Shown one piece after another: positions 10,884 to 21,656 of a stretch of DNA of 64,000 nucleotides (the stretch's first letter is position 1; each line of letters opens with the position of its first letter). The DNA lies in assembly GCA_013423325.1 (NCBI GenBank), contig BLJB01000383.1, positions 1 through 64,000 of the forward strand, read 5' to 3'. Made by a program: the position numbers and the translations under genes. A model generated the notes under the pieces. That model ran no database searches. It saw only the letters and a list, made by a program, of their open reading frames with translations, and was not told the origin of the DNA. Source of the stretch: Usnea hakonensis (Eukaryota; Ascomycota; Lecanoromycetes; Lecanorales; Parmeliaceae).

Positions 10884-10975
10884 TGTCACGAACAAGTAGT
10901 GATTTAGGTAGTGACTCACGTCTTGGCGGGGTCCGACGCTCTTTTGGTCTAGTGGGAACCTTCACCCCCGTGACA
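10884..10975 (+). repeat. 3' LTR of the TRIM (92 bp)
   Basis: Identical to the 5' LTR except for one base (GTGACTCACG here, GTGACTCCCG on the left). Followed directly by the second CCTCT duplication. Confidence 0.9.
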
Positions 10976-11651
10976 CCTCTTATCTTTCCTTTCGGCGAAT
11001 TATTATAATATAGTAATATATCGAATATAGGTATTAGCCTTAATAGGAGTCTTTTTATCTAGCGATAAAGATCTAGTAAAACCTCTATATTAAGAGTAAG
11101 AGCTCTAGGTATAGAAGGCTCGAAACGAGTAACTCTTAAAGCTTACTACTAGTCCTTTATACCTCTTCGTCCTACTCTATTCGCTACTAATCGTACTAGA
11201 TATCTTATATAAATCTATAGTCGTAAATTTAACTAACTCCTCTATAGTAATAGACTATTATAGTATTTTATCTATAAAAGTAGTAATCTTAATTAGATTA
11301 GAAAGAACTAAAAGACTATTCGCGCTAATATCTATAAAGCTATTATAGACGCCTAAGCGAATAGTACTACTATCGATACTAAGACTAATAAGTAATAAAT
11401 CGTTCTTCTATTCTTATACCTCGATAGTATATAGTATATAAAGTAGCTATATTATAATATTATCGCTCTCTTATTTAAATTTAGCTATTTTAACCTCTTT
11501 ACTACCTTTATTTATAATATTAAATAGTATAAGATTATTAAGAACCTCCTACTAGGCGAAAAGGCTATTAAACGATTAGATTTAGTTACTAGAGTATTTA
11601 ATATAAAGCTAAAGGCTCTTATATATAATATTCTAAAAAAGAAGGTTTTTA

Positions 11652-11902
11652 GTAAGTATACCCTATTTTCCTCTCTCGGTCTAGTAGTATAGATCTCTTA
11701 GAGATACGTTAGCTAGTAGTTATTAGTATAAGTAATAATTTCTAGAGGTCTTCTAGTATAATTTAACCCTCTTTATATTATAAACTCTACTCGTAAAGCT
11801 ATTATAGTACTCTTAAAAAAATACTTTTTTTTTCTAGAAGCGAAGCTATATTAATTTTTTTCTAGTAATAGGGTTAACCCTAATATATTTTTTTACCCGT
11901 AG
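11652..11902 (+). other. Probable intron inside the Helitron transposase relic
   Basis: Transposase-like sequence stops at 11651 and resumes at 11903. The 251-bp gap begins GTAAGTAT and ends TTTTTTTACCCGTAG. Joining at these points is phase-consistent and puts the KRGL motif in frame with the upstream Rep text. An inserted sequence is the alternative. Confidence 0.5.
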
Positions 11903-14900
11903 GATATACTTCGGCCTATATATATATTATTAAATTTTAAAAAAGAGGTCTACTATATATCTATATCTTTATTATATTAACTTCTAAGGATCGATTTAAG
12001 TTAATTATTAAAGTAGATACTACTATTAGTACTAAGATTTCTAATTAGACTCTATATTCGAATCTCTATATAATTATTACTAGTTCTATACTTTATAGTA
12101 ATTATAGCTATTATACTATTACTAAAATTAATAATCTACTACTATACTAGAATTTAGAAAGAGACGAATATAATAAATAGTTTCTAAAGGCTTTTAATAA
12201 CGAGACTATATTTAAACCGGATTTCGAATACTCTAAATACTATTATTATAGGCCTACTAGAATTCTAGAGGATAATTCTAAGTAGAATTACTAGATAGTA
12301 CTATATAATCTATATTTAATAACTAAATATAACGTATATATTAATATCGAGATCTATGCGAATATTAAGATATATAAATATATCTTTAAGTATATTTATA
12401 AGGGTAGCGACCGCGCTAGTCTTTAGATCTAGATTAATAATAGTATAAATAGTATAGACGAGGAGGCTATTAATAAGATAGAGAAGTATTAAAAGATATA
12501 GTAGATAGGCTCTATAAAGATCTATTAGAGAATCTATATATTCGAAAAATACGCGAATAAGCTTACTATAGATCGACTAGACCTTTATCTCCCGAATAAA
12601 TAAAGCGTTTAATTTAATAATAATAATACTCTCGTCTTAGTACTAGAGGAGAAGACTAAATAGGAAATTAAATTAATAGCCTTCTTTAAGCTAAATTAGC
12701 TTCGTTAGAACTAAGTAGTACTAGACGATCTTCTATATTTAAATATAACGAATAATTATATATAGAAAAAGGATTCGAATCTAAAGTAGTAAAAGCTACG
12801 TTAAAGAGATATCGAAATAATTAGTTATATATATTATATTAATTCTACTATAGGCGAACTCTTCTATCTACGATATCTTCTACTATACGTACTAAATTCT
12901 ATATTATTCGAAGATCTTCTAATAGTAGATAATAACGCTTATTCTATATTCTATATAGTATATATAGTACGAGGCCTCCTTCTCTATAACTCTATATTCG
13001 ATAATATATTATACGAATATTTAATCTAGTATAGTAGAAAGCTCCTATAGGACCTTTACATATATCTTCTACTATATTTTAATATTAATAATACTCTAAA
13101 TCTATAAAATAATTATAAAATAAGATATATAGATCGATTTAATTTAGTAGATTAAAGTAATTTAATACTATAGTAGAAATATTACGGCGCTAAGGCGATA
13201 ATAAAATATATAGAAATTACTTTAGTATAGTATTATATATTTTCATCTATAAAGTAATTACCGCTAGTTATTTAATTACCGTTTTTAGCTATATTTACTA
13301 TATATCTTCTTCTATAAATAAATAGAATTATATAACTAATATAGTTTTTTTTAGCTTATTCGATAATTATATCTATAAACTATAGTATAAATATACCTCC
13401 TTTATTCTCCCTAATAATATATTAGGCTAGTAAACTATTACTAAAGACTTCTATCTCTATTTAATTTAGATTCGCCTCGAAGAAAATAATACTAGTACTA
13501 CTAAAGATATTAGTCTTAATATTTTCGATCTTCTAGCTATCTAGTAGAAGTAAAAATAGTATTATAATAATAGGCGTAATCGCTTACTATAGAAAGAGTA
13601 TAACTATTAGATAACTAATTAGAGTATTAATTAGAGGGTATTAAACGATACTTATAAGATTATTATTAACGCTATTTATAGTATAGTTAATACTTAAAGT
13701 AGCTAGCTCTTCTTTCTAGATAACTATAGAGGTACTAGAAAGACTATATTTTAAAATACTATACTTAAGAGAATATACTATAATAGTAAGATTATCTTAG
13801 CTATAACTTTTTCGGGTATTACCTCTATTTTTCTAAATAGTAGATAAATCGCTTATTCGCGGTTTAAGATTCTACTAAATACTAATACTATATTCTCCTA
13901 TATTATATCTCTTTATTTAGATCTTATTAAGCTATTTACTAAAGTTAAACTTATTTTTTAGAACGAGATCTCTATATAAAATCGCTATAATATTAAGGTC
14001 GTTAATTATATACTTCGAGACGTTTATAAGAACGATTAATTCTTTAGTAGAATAGTTACTTACTTCTATAGCGATTTCTATTAGATCCTCCTAGTAATTA
14101 AGAGTACTAAATCTAATTATATTATCTAGTCTATACTAAGAAGATTATATCTTTAGAGTTATATTTAGATATTACGCTTTACTAAAAATATAAGGCTACG
14201 AAATCCGAATCTTACTAAATAAGGCCGTATCGATATAGAGCTATTTACTTAGAATCTACTAGATATAGATAATAGTACTATACTAAATATCGAAGGATAT
14301 AATATTATTAACTAGTATACTAGATAGCTAAAAGAAGAAGAGGATATAATTTCTAATCTTATTTAGATTATCTATAAAGATCTTAATCCTTACTAGCTTT
14401 ATATCTTCTATACGGCTAGAGCTATTCTTATTACTCTTAATAAAAATATAGCTAATATTAACTATTAGGTCCTCGATTAGTTTCCTAGGGCGAAGACTAT
14501 ATATAATAGTCGAGACGAGATTATTAATAAAGAGGATAGCGCCCTACTTTCTACTAAAGTTATAAATATATTCGAACTAGTCTTATTACTAGTATATTAT
14601 TTAGAGCTAAAAAAGGACTATCTAGTTATACTACTATAAAATTTAGAATAGAAGGTCGATCTATATAATAATATACGTCTATAAGTAAGATATATTAATA
14701 TTATTATACTTAATATATATATTCTCGATAGTAACTATAATAGTAAATAATATTTTATACTATAAATATCTCTTACTCCGCCTAAATCGAATAAGTTATA
14801 TATACTATTTTAGTAATACTAGTTTCTAGTTCGCCTTATATTCGCTATAAGTATTAATAAGTTCTAAGGCTAGTCTCTAAAATATATTAGTATCTCTCTA

Positions 14901-15250
14901 TAGCCTAAGCTATTCGCCTATAACTAATTAATAATTATATATAGCCTTAAGCCGAGTTACTAGTAAGGTCGATCTCTATATTATATATCTAGATATATTA
15001 CCTTAGAAGTAGCCCTATTTATCTATAGTAATAGATAAATATATTAGGAATAAGATTATTAAGTAGATATTACTATTAGATCTATAAGGAGGATAAGAAG
15101 GATAAGGAGAATAAGAAGTATAAGAAGAATAAGGAGTGTAAGAATTATAAATATAATCTATAAGATTATCGAATCGTAATATAGAAAGTAGTTAATTACG
15201 TCTCGTATAGACTCTCTAGTATCTACTCCTAATTTACTACTACTATTAGT

Positions 15251-16402
15251 AAGAAGGCTAGATTATAGTAATATCGTATTACTACTAAATATGTAATAAA
15301 AAAAAGTAGTATTAATTTCGGTGTTTTTTCGGCCTATAAATTATGAAATTTTTTTCATGGGCCTAAACTTATTATATATAAAGAAGAGAAAAATATTAAG
15401 ATTTACTAGAGTAAATACTATCTATTAATTTTATTACTCTCACTTATCTTATTTCCGTAAATGATTTTCACTAAGACTTAGGCTACGTTACGTATTGTGG
15501 AGGAAGTAATTGTCGACTCGGCAATAGTTGCTATTGCAAATTCGGAAGTGGCGGATAGCGTACATATTTAGCTTTTCTTAGGTAGCAATAATGCATCCTT
15601 CTTCCATACCCCCATTCTGCTATTCTCAGTATTTACCTGACCGCGTGCGGCAAAGGCGGCAAGGCGTTTGATGTGCTTGCTCGATATGTAATGTGTGACA
15701 GAAGCCGTAATGCTGACAGTTCCTTAATGATGAAAAGGAGAATTTAGGGGTTTGGGTAAGGTGGCCCATATAAATCTCTGAAGAGCCGTATAGCTGACAG
15801 GTTGCCACTCGGTACGTCCGGCAAACTAGCTAGTAGCTGAACTACCCCCTGTAAATGGTTTTCACCAAGAGGCTATATATCCAAGTTACGTACCTATTTA
15901 TCTGCCCGCGTGCGGCAAGGCGTTTAATGTGCCTGCTCAATAAATATATAATGTCCGGCTGTGCGCAGTCAGGAATTTGTTGGCTCTTTGTTGGTGGATG
16001 TATTGCTCATATCTGATGTTGTGACTGCAGTATTCAGAGGGTGGCATTACGAGTCATTGTTGCATACCTTGTACTCCAGTCTTGCCTTGAACTTGTGATT
16101 ACAGACCCTAACATCAAAAAAAGGCAAAGTGCTTTCTCAGCGTCACTGGTCGTCGGCTTTGCCTTCATAAAACAGGTGGATTGTTTCAGCCACCTAGGGT
16201 CTTCAAACTGGATGATGGATGCACGCGGCCAACAGGAGGAGCCTGACCCAAGCCCGCTGCCATGTATATGCACAGGAAGCAATTCTTCCTTAAGCTACTC
16301 CGCCTCAGTCGCAGTGTGTCTCATTCCTGCAACGCCCTTTGTCATACCAACTCGGAGGTAAGAACGAAAGTATTTAAGTAAGTGATCCGCTCTTGAACCC
16401 AT
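15251..16402. other. AT-rich edge grading into unique intergenic DNA
   Basis: 15251-15460 is still AT-rich, with a small hairpin near 15342-15357. From about 15460 the composition is normal. Open frames at 16034-16361 overlap each other on both strands and have no family features. The degenerate repeat pair listed separately is the only structure seen. Confidence 0.5.
15455..15955 (+). repeat. Pair of diverged direct repeats
   Basis: Copy A is split: 'aaatgattttcactaagac' with 'acgttacgta' at about 15460-15497, then 'ccgcgtgcggcaaaggcgg' with 'gcgtttgatgtgcttgctc' at 15641-15686. Copy B at about 15852-15952 has the same two blocks ('aaatggttttcaccaagag', 'ccgcgtgcggcaaggcgtt', 'aatgtgcctgctcaata') brought together without the roughly 140-bp spacer. 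It looks like an old duplication with a deletion in B or an insertion in A. Confidence 0.6.
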
Positions 16403-16408
16403 TATATA
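16403..16408 (+). promoter_or_regulatory. TATA-like element of the NucA/NucB-type gene
   Basis: TATATA about 100 bp upstream of the ATG at 16506, followed by a CT-rich leader typical of fungal promoters. Confidence 0.4.
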
Positions 16409-16505
16409 CAGCTTTACCCTTACCCATTTACTTCATTTATCCTTACACAAAATTCTCGCCACTCAAAACACTCTATTGAGCTCCTAAAGTGAAGAATATC
16501 CATAC

Positions 16506-19500
16506 ATGATGAGGCTCAACGCTGCGACCGTATTAACCGGACTGATACTCATAGTGCCAGTCTTCGCGGCGCCACCTGCAACGACAACCGATCTAGATCC
16601 TCAGGGCAAACCAATCTACAAAGCCAATGGCGGTAGGACTTTTAGCGTCGCGGCGCCACCGAGCACGCCGACTTTAGTCTACAACTGCAACGCCATGCCC
16701 TTAATCTGTGAGAACGTCGCTGCTTGGGCCAACAAGAACAAAGGCAATCGTGGCATACTCAACGGGGTACCGGTCTTCTACTTTGATCCAGACCAATTGG
16801 ATAAAGACTCGAGGCGGACTGCCTCATGCGGCTGCTTCAAGCATGACGAGTGCGATGTCGCAAAAAGCAACGGACGGTACCCGGGCAAAAAGGTTACGGA
16901 CATTGCATACACGGCCGGCCTCAACCCGATCTCACCGCAGAATCGGCAGACACTTCTGGCAGGCACCAACCCCGGGCTTGATCCCAACAACAAGGCGCAG
17001 CTAGCACCTCGTTCGCCAATGAACGGCGTCCCGGGAAGGTTCTTTAAGGATGGCGTGGCCTTCTCTTGTGACGAGTTTCCAGCAGCAACATGGATTCAAG
17101 GTGGAACTTTTGCTGAGACCATTTGCGCTCTTCAGAGCTGGAAAGTGTTCCAAGGAGCCCAGGGGATCGGCAGTAATGGACAGGCGAAGAACGTGGGAAA
17201 GTGGCCATTGCCGAGTGGGAGCGGCCAAAATGCAGAGCAAGATTGGCAGGCACTGGCCCACGGTATACTAGGAGTAAGTTTCCTCCCCTTCCGTCGAAGC
17301 CTCGGACTCGATTGCTTACCATAGAACAACAAAAGAGATCTTTTGGGATCAACACCAGACGAAACATTGGCCTTGACTCAATCTACCCTTTTTCTTTCAC
17401 TACTACCGCCATCGATCCGGCAACAAAAGCATACGTGGTCAATGCAGCAAATACTCAGGCAGTCAATAAACGAAGCCTAGGTCCAATCCTACCCGCGCGA
17501 CAGATCCTCGCAGTTGATGACGAGTATTTGGCAAAAAGAGCACTTTCAAACAAGGAGGACGACGACAGCCTTGAAGCTCCACCCTCGATGCCTGTACAAC
17601 GTCATCGTCGAGACTTGTCCCTCCCATCCTCTACAGCGAGCTCTTCGGCCTGGTCTTCATCTACCAGGCCCTCTTGGGGAAGCGTTATCACCCCCAGCTC
17701 TGGGCGCCTCTCATCATTGACAGCTGGAGGATCAGCCCCGTCCTACGGTAGAGGCTCTTCTGGTGGCACGATAACATCTGTGTACATGCCTCAATCGTGG
17801 TCGAGTATCTCAGGCAAGCTTCCAGTCTCCATGTCATCCAGTCCTGCATCTGGTATTATCTCGGGAAATTCGGCACCATCATCTGCTTCACGACCTTCGT
17901 CTGGCGCTGCATCGCTCTCAACCGGGCTGGTGTCTCTTGGCTCATCTTCCATATCATCCAGTGCGAGTCTCAATATCCTATCACGAACTCAAGCCTCTGG
18001 ATCAAGCATCGTTCCTACTGGAATGTCCGCCTCGAATACATCATTGGGCCTCCCAATACCATCATCTGGTCTGAGGAGCTTCAGCCCTTCATCATTTGGA
18101 AGCAACAGCCATTTTAGCTCAGCATTCACGAGCCAACACTCTAGTACCAGCCAAAGTCCATCAAGCCTCTCTACCCTATCTGGATCCGGAGTCTCTTCAA
18201 TTTCATCCCTTGGCAGTAGCGCTTCTCAATCGAGCATTGGGACGCCTTCATCGACATTTGATCAGATACCATCCTCAATAACCCCCAACCCCACCTTGAC
18301 CCTCTTGGCTGGACAGCCTGTAGCAATATCGAGCGCTAACTCGGTATCATCTGATGTCGCTGCTGCGTCCGCCGCTGTCCTTGCTCTACGATCTAACCCC
18401 CACGATGACAATACGAAATCAAAGGCTCATGACTCTGTTCATCACGCTAAAGATTGTAAGACGCTATGCTTTCTACTCAAGCTATTTTGTAAGCTGACTC
18501 CTTCCAGCCTCGTGCGGTCTTTCGTCTAGTGTTGGTTTGGGAAGCATCTTTGGTAAAACAATCGGACATCTATGTGGGGCTTTGACCAAAGCATCGGATT
18601 CCATTGATATCGCAATCGATGCTTCCACTCCAGAGAGTGAACTCGAGAGCACGCTTGATGACTTAGTGAGCGCGCTTAAACACTTCTTTCCACGGGCAGT
18701 CGCTCACCTGAAACTAGACCAACGAGCTTGATGAAGCAAACCAAGACGCCGACGAGGCAGAGAAAGAGTCTGAAGATGACGATGACAATCACAGCACCAG
18801 CGAAGACGGAAGCACGTCGAACCAAGCGTCAACAAGTCCGTCTTCAAAGCCAAGCACGAGCTCTCCTACCACTATGTCAACCGTCACATCGTCGTCGTCA
18901 AGCTCATCCACTTCGTCCGCCTCATCGGCTGGCCCATCACTGTGCACCATAAGCACAGACCAAGACGGATCCGAAGACGTAGACGCCGGCGATGACGGAT
19001 TCGAGGACGATGATGATGATGCAAATATCCCCTGTATGCCTGTCCTCGGAGCTGGAGGCACTACGAGTGGATGTGGCGCGTCCGGATCAGGCTCCATGTC
19101 CGCAACTGGAAACAGCGCCTCAGAGACAGGCACGGCTCCCGCAAGTAGCTTGACCACTAGAAACAGCGTCTCAGGGACGACCTTAACTCCGGCATCTATC
19201 ACACCTACCGAGCCCAGGACCTCTAGTACCGCACCACCCTCTATCCCCTTATCAAGTATCCTCACCCCAACGACCTCCAGTTTTAAATTCAGCTGCACGA
19301 CGATTCGGTAAGCACAATCCCTGGTCGTCCAGCTTCCGCTGAAAGTTTCTTGTTAACCGACCTTCTGTGATAGTAACCCGGTGGATCCGGACTTCCCTTG
19401 TTCTTGCAGTGATGGTCATCAATATTGCAATCAGGCAGGTCCATGCGAGTCGTTCACTTCTCCACCGTCTGGGGAGAACTGTTGTAAGGATTGCATGTAG
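16506..19500 (+). CDS. Secreted NucA/NucB-domain protein with Ser-rich stalk, 920 aa
   Basis: Exons are 16506-17262, 17325-18455, 18508-18665, 18718-19307 and 19374-19500. The introns are 62, 52, 52 and 66 nt; phases agree and the sum is 921 codons. Residues 1-22 are a signal peptide (ATVLTGLILIVPVFAAPP). Paired cysteines follow ('CGCFKHDEC'). At about residues 188-250 'CDEFPAATWIQGG' and 'AEQDWQALAH' mark a deoxyribonuclease NucA/NucB-like domain, a DNase fold known from bacteria and common in secreted fungal proteins. Then come 'YPFSFTTTAIDP', a long Ser/Thr-rich, probably O-glycosylated region, acidic and Ser runs, and a last exon with eight cysteines ('CSCSDGHQYC', 'ENCCKDCM'). Nuclease activity is inferred from the family only. 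An alternative donor at 17275 (GTAAGT) would shift the frame to an early stop, so the GTATAC donor at 17263 is preferred. Confidence 0.8.
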
Positions 19501-20100
19501 ATTTCTGCAAGTGTGAGAGTCGGTCGAAAGGTGACTACGCGGTAGCCACTTTCATATACAAGGTACGGCTTCTGTTATTGCAGTGATTACATCTTTACCG
19601 GATGTTCGTGTAGATGGGAATACCGAGTCGGTTCGTATTGTGCCTTGGAAATTCCATATCACGATATCAGTAACGACAGACAAGCTCAAAAGATCCGCTT
19701 TTGACAAGCTTGGTAAAATTTTGAGATCGATAAGGTACTTTTAAGCTTCGTTCGAGAGAGAGAGAGAAGAAATATAAACACATACAAATTCTCTTTTAAT
19801 CTAGTACGTCTCTTACTATTATAATTAGGTATAATAAGTTGGGGCTAGAGGGTTTAGTGAACTAGTACGAATCCATATCTAGATTTACGAGCTCCCAAAG
19901 AAATGTTCGGAGTAGAGCGTTGGTAGCTATGACTGCACATAGGTACGCGTCTTCTTGCCTACCAAGAGGTCTCACGTCTTGTTAATGAATGCAGGAACGA
20001 ATGATCCAATGTCTGATTCTTGAGCAGAACATGCTTCACGCAGGCTTCTCCTACATCAAATAGAGTGGTAGTATTGCACTTCCTCTATTCTTTATCATCT
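19501..20100. other. Convergent intergenic region
   Basis: Lies between the ends of two convergent genes. It has a short AG-repeat tract near 19755-19770 and AT-rich sequence around 19780-19850. No gene is seen. Confidence 0.5.
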
Positions 20101-21656
20101 TCAAGATGGGTGCAGATTAAACGGATCACTGACGCCTGGGTATCTTGCCGATTGATGAACGCTCTCGTCCAAGGTTTGTCTTTCCACATCCTGACCGCGG
20201 TTCAAGGTGCTCACATCGCTCTCGTCCAAGGTTTGTCTTTCCACATCCTGACCGCGGTTCAAGGTGCTCACATCGCTCTCGTCCAAGGTTTGTCTTTCCA
20301 TATCCTGACCGCGATTCAAGGTGCTCACATCGCTCTCGTCCAAGGTTTGTCTTTCCACATCCTGACCGCGATTCAAGGTGCTCACATCGCTCTCTGAGCG
20401 CCCAATCATAGCGATCGTATCAACTCTCCCATCTTGGGAGGTGAAAGCGTTCTTTTTCAACCGCGTGACATGTGCGAAAGAAGTTTTAGACGTGAATGGC
20501 GACGGAAAAGACCGCGCAAGGCTCAAAAAGACGCCACGCAGCTTTGCGCCTTTGACTTCAACAAATTTAGGTAATAGGAACGTGCCTGCCACACTGATTC
20601 CGAGACTGGTTTCAGCAAATACCCACAAACCCAGCCAGCAAACATTGTAGGACACATCGGCATTTTCGCCACTCATGCGGGATAGGTACACGATTATCAT
20701 CACGGTAGCGATACATGCCCTAAACCCCAGAAATAATTAGTGCTTGCCTTTTGGGTTTCTAGGATCAGACCTTAATCTGTCAATACTTGCAAGAAACCAA
20801 TAGCGAACAGGAGCAAGATTCGGAATTTGTTCCTGATTGGCATGCGCAACTTCCAGACGGCCCTTATTGGAAGCACCAAAATAATGATATCAGAAACGAG
20901 GTTATATATGCAAGTAATAAGCACGCTCGTATTGTTGTCGAGACATCGGCTGTTAGATATAAGCGGATTATAAATCGCTTCTCGTGGAGAACAGGCAAAG
21001 ATTGTGAGGAAGGTGCCGATGAAGTAATATAACCCAGTAGCCGTAATGATCATCCTGGCGCTGTACCACATAAATGGATCAATAGATTTTTGGGGTGCAA
21101 AAATGCGGAGGTATTGCATAAGAATAGTACTCTTAGCCAGGAACATAGTGGGTCCGTAGATAATCTGAGCGATATAGAACCACTACTTTAACTTTAGTCC
21201 ACTATCATGATATTGACGAATGGGAATAATACATAGAGTACTCCGATGTAGTTATGCATTGGTAAATTCCATTGATGTACACCTGCTCCTTCGGCAAGAC
21301 AGAATCTTGAACAGATGAGTAGAGCTAGAAGTAAGAGCTGATTGACGATGTCAGAAGACCCATAACAATCATATCGTTCTCAAGGTATCTTACGAAAGAT
21401 AGTGTGGCGAGAACTATGTCTTTGTTAGAATTGGAGCAACGTATCTAGAAGATAGTATCATACAATCGACCAAGTCAATATGACGGAAGATACACGACTT
21501 GGTATACAAGCGTAGCAGCACGAGGATACCTGGAACGACCGCGGAAAGTGTTGCGGCCACATAATACCACGTTTGTTCATCGGAATGCGTGGTTGGAAAT
21601 CGAGAGACGACTCCTGATGGCGTCCTCAAAGCAGGTTCCTGGAGCAGTACTACCAT
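20101..21656 (-). CDS. PTH11-like seven-helix receptor (rhodopsin-type fungal membrane protein), about 434 aa
   Basis: Proposed exons are 21656-21494, 21419-21394, 21337-21233, 21182-20791 and 20719-20101. The core 'GAGVHQWNL', 'YGPTMFLAKSTILMQYLRIF', an extracellular loop ending in CLDNNT, and 'SDIIILVLPIRAVWKL' are hallmarks of the fungal rhodopsin/PTH11-like family of putative plasma-membrane G-protein-coupled receptors. Introns at 21393-21338 and 21232-21183 are standard. The intron 20790-20720 starts GCAAGT (GC-AG type); only this junction gives the expected 'GFLACIATVMIIVYLS' helix. The first intron (21493-21420, GTATCT...AAG) is the weakest part: without it the frame breaks near 21430, so a frameshift or pseudogene is possible. 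The cytoplasmic tail carries four near-identical 19-aa repeats. Such receptors sense surface or nutrient cues in plant-associated fungi; the ligand is unknown. Confidence 0.68.
20161..20388 (-). repeat. Four 57-bp tandem repeats in the receptor tail
   Basis: Units start at 20161, 20218, 20275 and 20332, are 57 bp each and differ at only a few positions. On the minus strand each codes for 19 residues containing DVSTLNRGQD and ERQTLDES, so the array keeps the frame. Each unit is rich in Ser/Thr and acidic residues next to Arg, which could offer repeated phosphorylation sites. Confidence 0.93.

Larger units (their letters stand above)
10564..10975 (+). mobile_element. TRIM: 412-bp non-coding LTR mini-retrotransposon
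   Basis: Two 92-bp direct repeats (10564-10655 and 10884-10975) start with TG and end with CA, differ at one base, and are flanked by a perfect 5-bp duplication CCTCT (10559-10563 and 10976-10980). Two bases after the left repeat is a tRNA primer-binding-like site, TGGTAGCAACACC (10658-10670); its first seven bases match the 3' end of initiator tRNA-Met used by many fungal LTR elements. A purine tract, GAAAAAGTGGG (10869-10879), lies four bases before the right repeat. The 228-bp interior has no credible protein. These are the defining features of a terminal-repeat retrotransposon in miniature, which must borrow enzymes from a full element. It is GC-rich and shows no RIP, while the Helitron around it is destroyed. 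Orientation is set by the PBS and purine tract. Confidence 0.9.
9850..15250 (+). mobile_element. RIP-destroyed Helitron (Rep/helicase) transposon
   Basis: No frame is open, but the translated plus strand still matches Helitron transposase in order. A zinc-finger-like N-terminus 'YYLGLID-IYSKYS' is near 9940-10000. Rep-domain text 'LFTTFIYNIK' is near 11490-11530, 'KRGLLYIYIFIIL' near 11940-11980 and 'YNVYINIEIYANIK' near 12330-12375. A PIF1-type Walker A 'NYRGTRKT' (from GPGGTGKT) is near 13720-13750, then 'SGITSIFLNS' and 'AYSRFKILLN', and a C-terminal 'QSLKYISISL' equivalent near 14870-14910. Stops are almost all TAG or TAA where CAG/CAA would fit, as expected from RIP. Helitrons move by rolling-circle replication; this copy is dead. 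The ends are uncertain: I see no clear 5' TC end. A small hairpin with CTAA near 15340-15370 might be the 3' end. Confidence 0.85.

Noticed and set aside
10708..10965. 85-codon open frame on the minus strand within the TRIM
   Set aside because: It runs from the TRIM interior into the 3' LTR, has no family features, and the element shows all signs of a non-coding TRIM.
10564..10975. CRISPR-like or other short repeat array
   Set aside because: Only two long repeats with LTR features and a target duplication; the genome is eukaryotic.
18789..19298. 169-codon minus-strand frame
   Set aside because: Shadow of the Ser/Asp-rich exon 4 of the secreted nuclease-like gene.
20145..20411. Plus-strand repeat protein over the minisatellite
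   Set aside because: Any 57-bp array is open in several frames; the minus-strand receptor frame has family support.
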